A stretch of 9,231 bases of DNA from 40CM-4-69-5 sp036556905 (lineage in GTDB: Bacteria; Methylomirabilota; Methylomirabilia; Rokubacteriales; CSP1-6). Made by a program: the position numbers and the translations under genes. Each line of letters opens with the position of its first letter. Position 1 is the stretch's first letter. The notes beneath the pieces were generated by a model, which ran no database searches, was not told the origin of the DNA, and saw only the letters and a program-made list of their open reading frames with translations. The stretch lies in the NCBI GenBank assembly GCA_036556905.1, contig DATBIM010000001.1, forward strand, positions 1 to 9,231, given 5' to 3'. Shown here in pieces: positions 5,805 to 9,231 of the stretch.

Positions 5805-6611
5805 ATGGCGTCGGTCGCCAGCGCGTGCACGGAGGCGTTCGTGGAGGCCGCGGGCGTCCGGGTCCAGCTCCGCCGCGGGGGCGCCGGCGCGCCGTTGCTG
5901 GTCCTGCACGGCGAGCTGGGCGTTCCCGGCTGGCTGCGCGCGTATGCCGAGCTCGCCCGGCACTTCAGCGTCTACGTGCCCGCGCTGCCCGGCTTCGGAC
6001 AGTCCGCGCGGCCAGACTGGATCGTCGACGTGCGCGACCTGGCCGCCTGGGTGACCTGGTTCGTCCGCGATGTCGGGCTACCCCAGCCCCTGCCCGTCAT
6101 CGGGTCCTCGCTGGGAGGCTGGGTGGCGGCGGAGATCGCCACGATGAACGTCGGGCTCTTCACGAAGATGGTGCTGGTGGGCGCCGCCGGCCTGCGGCCG
6201 GAGGAGGGCCACGTCTGGGACTACTTCGTCCACGGGAGCCAGGAGGCGTTCGCCCAGGCCTTCTGGGACCCGGCGAAGGCACCGGAGTACCAGCACTACT
6301 ATGGCCGCGTGTGGACGCCGGAGGAGGAGCTCCAGGCGGAGCAGAACCGTCAGATGGCCGCCCGTCTCCTCTGGAAGCCGTACATGCGGAGCCACACGCT
6401 GCAGGCCCGGTTGCCCGCGGTGGCCACCCCCACTCTGGTTGTCTGGGGACGGCAGGACGCCATCATCCCTCTCAGCGTGTGCCAGTCTTACGTGCGGGCG
6501 ATCCCGGGCGCGACGGCCAAGGTCCTGGAGCGGTGCGGCCACCTGCCGGAAATGGAGCAGCCCGACGCATTCGTGGAGGCGGTGCTGGACTTCCTGGTCC
6601 CCCACGCCTGA
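5805..6611 (+). CDS. Alpha/beta hydrolase
   Basis: The 268-residue product is a single-domain alpha/beta hydrolase, resembling esterases and C-C bond hydrolases of the MhpC/haloperoxidase-like group. The oxyanion-hole segment is LLVLHGELG (31-39). The nucleophile is Ser102 in the elbow VIGSSLGG (98-105), the acid is Asp218 in VVWGRQDAIIP, and the base is His246 in RCGHLPEMEQP. A helical cap lies between about 130 and 195. There is no signal peptide, so it should be cytoplasmic. The ATG at 5805 leaves about a dozen residues before the first strand, normal for the family; an in-frame ATG at 5742 would add 21 Pro-rich residues. No Shine-Dalgarno precedes 5805. The flavin oxidoreductase gene follows after 26 bases, so the two are likely co-transcribed, suggesting hydrolysis of an ester, lactone or diketone made by that partner. 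Confidence 0.93.
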   Translation: MASVASACTEAFVEAAGVRVQLRRGGAGAPLLVLHGELGVPGWLRAYAELARHFSVYVPALPGFGQSARPDWIVDVRDLAAWVTWFVRDVGLPQPLPVIGSSLGGWVAAEIATMNVGLFTKMVLVGAAGLRPEEGHVWDYFVHGSQEAFAQAFWDPAKAPEYQHYYGRVWTPEEELQAEQNRQMAARLLWKPYMRSHTLQARLPAVATPTLVVWGRQDAIIPLSVCQSYVRAIPGATAKVLERCGHLPEMEQPDAFVEAVLDFLVPHA

Positions 6612-6637
6612 ACAACGTCCAGATCGGGAGGCGCCCT

Positions 6638-7822
6638 ATGGTCAAGGAGGTCTATTTCTTCACCGAGATGGGGTACACGGCCTATCCCCAGGACGAGGCG
6701 CGCCGGCGCGGCTACAACAATCTGATGTTCCCCAACGAGCACTTCAGCCCCGAACGGGCGCAGCAACTCTACGGCATGTACTTCGAAGAGCTGCAGTACT
6801 GCACGGAGGCTGGCTTCGACGGCGTCATGATCAACGAGCACCACAACAACCCGCTCAGCATGATGCCCTCGATCAACGTGATCGGCGCCGTCCTGGCCCG
6901 CACGACCCGGAAGGGCCGGATCGTCTTTCTCGGCAACGTGCTGCCCATCCATGACAACCCGCTGCGGGTGGCCGAAGAGGTCGCCATGATCGACATCCTC
7001 TCCGGAGGGCGGGTGATCTGCGGCTTCGTGCGCGGTCTCGGTCAGGAGAGCATCGCCACCAACTGCAATCCGATCTACAACCGGGAGCGCTTCGACGAAG
7101 CCCACGACGTGATCGTCAAGGCGTGGACCACGCCCGGGCCCTTCCGCTGGGAGGGCCGGCACTACGAGTACCGCGTGGTCAATCCGTGGATGCGCCCCCT
7201 GCAGAAGCCCCATCCTCCGATCTGGATCCCCGGCGTCGTCAGCCCGGAGTCGGTGCGGTGGGCCGCCGAGCACCGGTATCCGTACGTGGCGCTGGCTCCG
7301 CCGCTGCACCTCATCGACGAGATCTACGACCTCTACGACGAGGTGGCCGCCAAGACCGGATTCACCCCGACCTCCGAGCAGCGCGGCTATGTCATCCGGG
7401 TGAGCGTCGCCGACACCGACGACGAGGCCTACGAGCAGGGTCGGCACTTCTTCTGGCAGCTGGGGACCTCGTTCGGGGTCGCGCCGCGCCACTGGCTGCA
7501 GCCCCCGGGGTACGTGAGCCGGGAGGCCACCCAAAGTCGGCGGGAACAGGCGCGAGTGGCCTCGGTCAATGTCACCCCCGGCGGGCCGGCCCTCAGCTAC
7601 GAGGGCGCCCACGCTACCTACCAGATCGTGTCCGGGAACCCCGATACCGTGATCAGGAAGCTCCAGCACATCATCGATGTCGTCGATCCGGGCTACATGG
7701 TCCTCTGGGGCCGCGAGGGCCTGATGACCCACGAGGTCGCCATGCGCGGCATCGACCTGATGACCCGAGAGGTCATCCCGGCCATCAAGCAGTACGAGGG
7801 TCGCTCGGCACCTCGAAGGTGA
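6638..7822 (+). CDS. LLM-class flavin-dependent oxidoreductase (luciferase-like)
   Basis: The 394-residue protein belongs to the bacterial luciferase-like monooxygenase superfamily, TIM-barrel enzymes that use reduced FMN and O2, or F420. Family landmarks: AGFDGVMINEHHNNP (58-72), with the EHH motif of the active-site face; VFLGNVLPIHDNPLRVAEE (96-114) then IDILSGGR (118-125); GFVRG (129-133); YNRERFDEAHDVIVKAW (147-163); and LQKPHPPIWIPG (188-199). It lacks a signal peptide. Length is normal for the subgroup with an insertion-rich C-terminal half. The ATG at 6638 has GGGAGG about 7 bases upstream. It is the second gene of a pair with the hydrolase, consistent with oxidation (for example Baeyer-Villiger type) followed by hydrolysis, though the substrate is unknown. 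Its last 38 bases overlap the convergent amidohydrolase gene. Confidence 0.94.
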   Translation: MVKEVYFFTEMGYTAYPQDEARRRGYNNLMFPNEHFSPERAQQLYGMYFEELQYCTEAGFDGVMINEHHNNPLSMMPSINVIGAVLARTTRKGRIVFLGNVLPIHDNPLRVAEEVAMIDILSGGRVICGFVRGLGQESIATNCNPIYNRERFDEAHDVIVKAWTTPGPFRWEGRHYEYRVVNPWMRPLQKPHPPIWIPGVVSPESVRWAAEHRYPYVALAPPLHLIDEIYDLYDEVAAKTGFTPTSEQRGYVIRVSVADTDDEAYEQGRHFFWQLGTSFGVAPRHWLQPPGYVSREATQSRREQARVASVNVTPGGPALSYEGAHATYQIVSGNPDTVIRKLQHIIDVVDPGYMVLWGREGLMTHEVAMRGIDLMTREVIPAIKQYEGRSAPRR

Positions 7823-9101
7823 GTGGCCGCTCCGCCGCTGCCTGATCGCCGAGCGTCACGATCTGGCCGTCCTTGATGACCCGGGCCAGATGTCGTCCCC
7901 CTTGCAACACCCGGATATCGGCCAGCGGATCGCGCGTCAGGATGATGATGTCGGCCAGCCGGCCGGCTTCGAGCACCCCCACGTCGTCAGGAAGCCCGAC
8001 CGTGCGGGCGTTGTCTCGCGTGGCGGCCACGATCGCCTCCATGGGGGTGAATCCACAGTAGGAGACGAAGAGCTCCAGCTCCTTGGCGTGCAATTCGCCG
8101 TAGGGCATGAAGGTGTTGTTGCCGGTGTCGCTGCCGCACAGGATCGTGATCCCGAGCCGGCGGGCGCGCTCGACGACGCGAATCAGTCCGTCAAAGTGGC
8201 GCTTCATCCGGCTCACGTCCATCTGGATCATGTCCTGGCCGTACCGGTCGCCCGCCTCCAGCACCATGGCCAGGAACGTCATGGTGGGCAGGATAGGAAT
8301 GGACGCCGCGGCCACGGCCTCCAGCTCGGCCTCGGAGGCGAGGTCCGTGTGGATGATCCAGTCGACACCGGCCTCCGCCGCCGCGCGCGTGGAGGCCGCG
8401 CCGCGGGAGTGGATGGCGACGCGGACGCGGCGCCGATGCGCTTCCGCGACGACAGCGGCGATCTCCTCCCGGGCCAGGGTCTGCACCTCGCCGGACCGGC
8501 TGTCGGCCATCTTGATGAAGTCCACGCCGTGCTTGCACTGGCGGCGCACTTCGGTGGTCATCTCGGTCGCGCTGTTGCAGAGCACGCCGATCCCGTGTTC
8601 CGGGGTGCCGACCCAGGACGGCTCGTCATCCTCGATGCTGCCGTACGTGATGATCATGCGGCCCGCGCAGTACACGCGTGGGCCCTCCATCAGCCCGAGC
8701 CGGATGGCCTCACGCACCCCCACGTCCGTGAACCAGGTGCCGCCGGGCACGGAGATGCTGGTCACCCCCGACCGCAGCACGCGTTGCGCGCTCCGCGCGG
8801 CCTTGAGGACTCCCAACTCGGGTCGGGTCGGGCCCCGGCCCCGGCCTTCGCCCCGGATGTGCGGGTAGCCGTAGGACAGGTGTGTGTGGGCATCGATGAG
8901 CCCGGGCATGATCCATTGCCCTGCCGCATCGATCACCTCGACGTTGGCGCGATCCTCCAGCCGAATGTCTCCCGGCAGCCGTCCGAGGGACCGGATGCGG
9001 TTGCCGTCGACGACCAGCGCCTCGTTCCGGATGGGCGGACGTCCCGTTCCATCGAGCAGCGTGCCGTCTCGGATGACGAGAATCTTTCTGCCAGCGTCCA
9101 T
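7785..9101 (-). CDS. Amidohydrolase family protein (imidazolonepropionase/prolidase-like)
   Basis: The 438-residue product is a metal-dependent amidohydrolase of the group containing imidazolonepropionase-like and Xaa-Pro dipeptidase-like enzymes. A small beta-sandwich formed by both termini (1-65 and about 375-415) flanks the TIM barrel. Metal ligands follow the binuclear pattern: H72 and H74 in MPGLIDAHTHL, K197 in DFIKMADSR (the likely carboxylated bridging Lys), H231 in VAIHSRG, H251 in WIIHTD, and D325 in LCGSDTG. The C-terminal part has the usual EAIVAATRDNAR and GVLEAGRLADIIIL segments. No signal peptide is seen, so it should be cytoplasmic, cleaving an amide or cyclic amide bond of unknown identity. 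The ATG at 9101 has GGAG upstream (GGAGAAACTC). Its 3' end runs 38 bases into the convergent flavin oxidoreductase gene, so the last 11-12 residues are encoded opposite that gene. Confidence 0.94.
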   Translation of the reverse strand: MDAGRKILVIRDGTLLDGTGRPPIRNEALVVDGNRIRSLGRLPGDIRLEDRANVEVIDAAGQWIMPGLIDAHTHLSYGYPHIRGEGRGRGPTRPELGVLKAARSAQRVLRSGVTSISVPGGTWFTDVGVREAIRLGLMEGPRVYCAGRMIITYGSIEDDEPSWVGTPEHGIGVLCNSATEMTTEVRRQCKHGVDFIKMADSRSGEVQTLAREEIAAVVAEAHRRRVRVAIHSRGAASTRAAAEAGVDWIIHTDLASEAELEAVAAASIPILPTMTFLAMVLEAGDRYGQDMIQMDVSRMKRHFDGLIRVVERARRLGITILCGSDTGNNTFMPYGELHAKELELFVSYCGFTPMEAIVAATRDNARTVGLPDDVGVLEAGRLADIIILTRDPLADIRVLQGGRHLARVIKDGQIVTLGDQAAAERPLTFEVPSDPRTA

Positions 9102-9159
9102 GAGTTTCTCCGCTGCGCCGCGTGGGGTTCTAGGCCTTGCCGATGGGGGACAGGCCCGG

Positions 9160-9189
9160 TTGACTTCGCATCGAGAGCATCGATATAGT
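9160..9189 (+). promoter_or_regulatory. Sigma70-type promoter for a gene leaving the window
   Basis: TTGACT (9160-9165, five of six consensus bases) and TATAGT (9184-9189, five of six) are separated by 18 bases. This is the best promoter match in the window. Transcription should begin near 9196. The spacer contains a direct repeat GCATCGA at 9168-9174 and 9177-9183, which could be a regulator site or chance. A Shine-Dalgarno AGGGAG (9208-9213) follows. Confidence 0.6.
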
Positions 9190-9220
9190 CCGCCACCTCG
9201 ACCGAATAGGGAGCCGTGCC

Positions 9221-9231
9221 GTGCACGGCCA
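9221..9231 (+). CDS. Probable start of a further gene (first codons only)
   Basis: A GTG at 9221 stands 7 bases after AGGGAG and about 25 bases after the predicted transcription start. Only three full codons fit before the window ends, so nothing can be said of the product. A second GTG at 9216 is too close to the Shine-Dalgarno. The start codon sits in the perfect 12-base palindrome GCCGTGCACGGC (9218-9229), probably by chance. It is divergent from the amidohydrolase gene. Confidence 0.3.

Noticed and set aside
5733..5963. 77-residue N-terminal extension of the radical SAM protein
   Set aside because: It would overlap the divergent hydrolase gene, lacks family resemblance, and the ATG at 5732 has a ribosome-binding site and fits the family N-terminus.
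6488..7732. 414-codon open frame on the minus strand
   Set aside because: It is antisense to the flavin oxidoreductase and hydrolase genes, both with clear family motifs; its own product shows none.
7890..9188. 432-codon open frame on the plus strand
   Set aside because: It is antisense to the amidohydrolase, whose metal ligands are all in place; the product looks low in complexity and matches nothing.
9218..9229. GCCGTGCACGGC palindrome as an operator
   Set aside because: It lies over the likely start codon, downstream of the promoter, and a single GC-rich 12-mer is weak evidence.
1..9231. tRNA, rRNA, CRISPR array, insertion sequence or phage genes
   Set aside because: I read both strands for cloverleaf-like segments, regular repeats, terminal inverted repeats and transposase or integrase motifs and saw none.

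Overview
The window is GC-rich, densely coded DNA from a free-living bacterium. It holds eight well-supported protein genes, the first cut by the left edge, plus the probable first codons of a ninth at the right edge. I see no RNA gene, insertion sequence, CRISPR array or phage gene, and no gap above about 130 bases. The mix of SDR, luciferase-like flavin enzyme, metal amidohydrolase, orphan family-5 solute-binding protein, AmmeMemoRadiSam-type radical SAM enzyme and CarF-type desaturase resembles soil and sediment metagenome lineages such as Rokubacteria/Methylomirabilota or Tectomicrobia. That placement is an impression from gene content and is weak.

Layout. (1) 1-606 (-): N-terminal 202 residues of an SDR oxidoreductase. 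(2) 724-1245 (-): small secreted protein of unknown function. (3) 1365-2912 (+): secreted family-5 ABC solute-binding protein with no permease beside it; it is divergent from (2). (4) 2899-5732 (-): a tight three-gene operon read right to left: AmmeMemoRadiSam-type radical SAM enzyme, then a CarF/PEDS1/FAD4-type lipid desaturase, then a sterol-desaturase/fatty-acid-hydroxylase family membrane protein. (5) 5805-7822 (+): alpha/beta hydrolase followed by a luciferase-like flavin-dependent oxidoreductase, divergent from the operon. (6) 7785-9101 (-): amidohydrolase, convergent with the oxidoreductase. (7) 9160-9231 (+): a good sigma70-like promoter and the likely start of another gene.

The most notable part is the three-gene operon. 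Both internal junctions are the same 8-base stop/start overlap, GTGACTGA, with no visible Shine-Dalgarno site, so the three proteins are probably made by coupled translation. The second and third genes encode histidine-rich, probably di-iron, membrane enzymes of families that act on lipids. The first belongs to a radical SAM family usually found with AMMECR1 and Memo partners, neither of which is in this window. A membrane-lipid modification pathway, possibly involving ether or plasmalogen-type lipids, is a reasonable but unproven hypothesis. The hydrolase and flavin oxidoreductase pair looks like a small catabolic unit (oxygenation, then hydrolysis) with unknown substrate.
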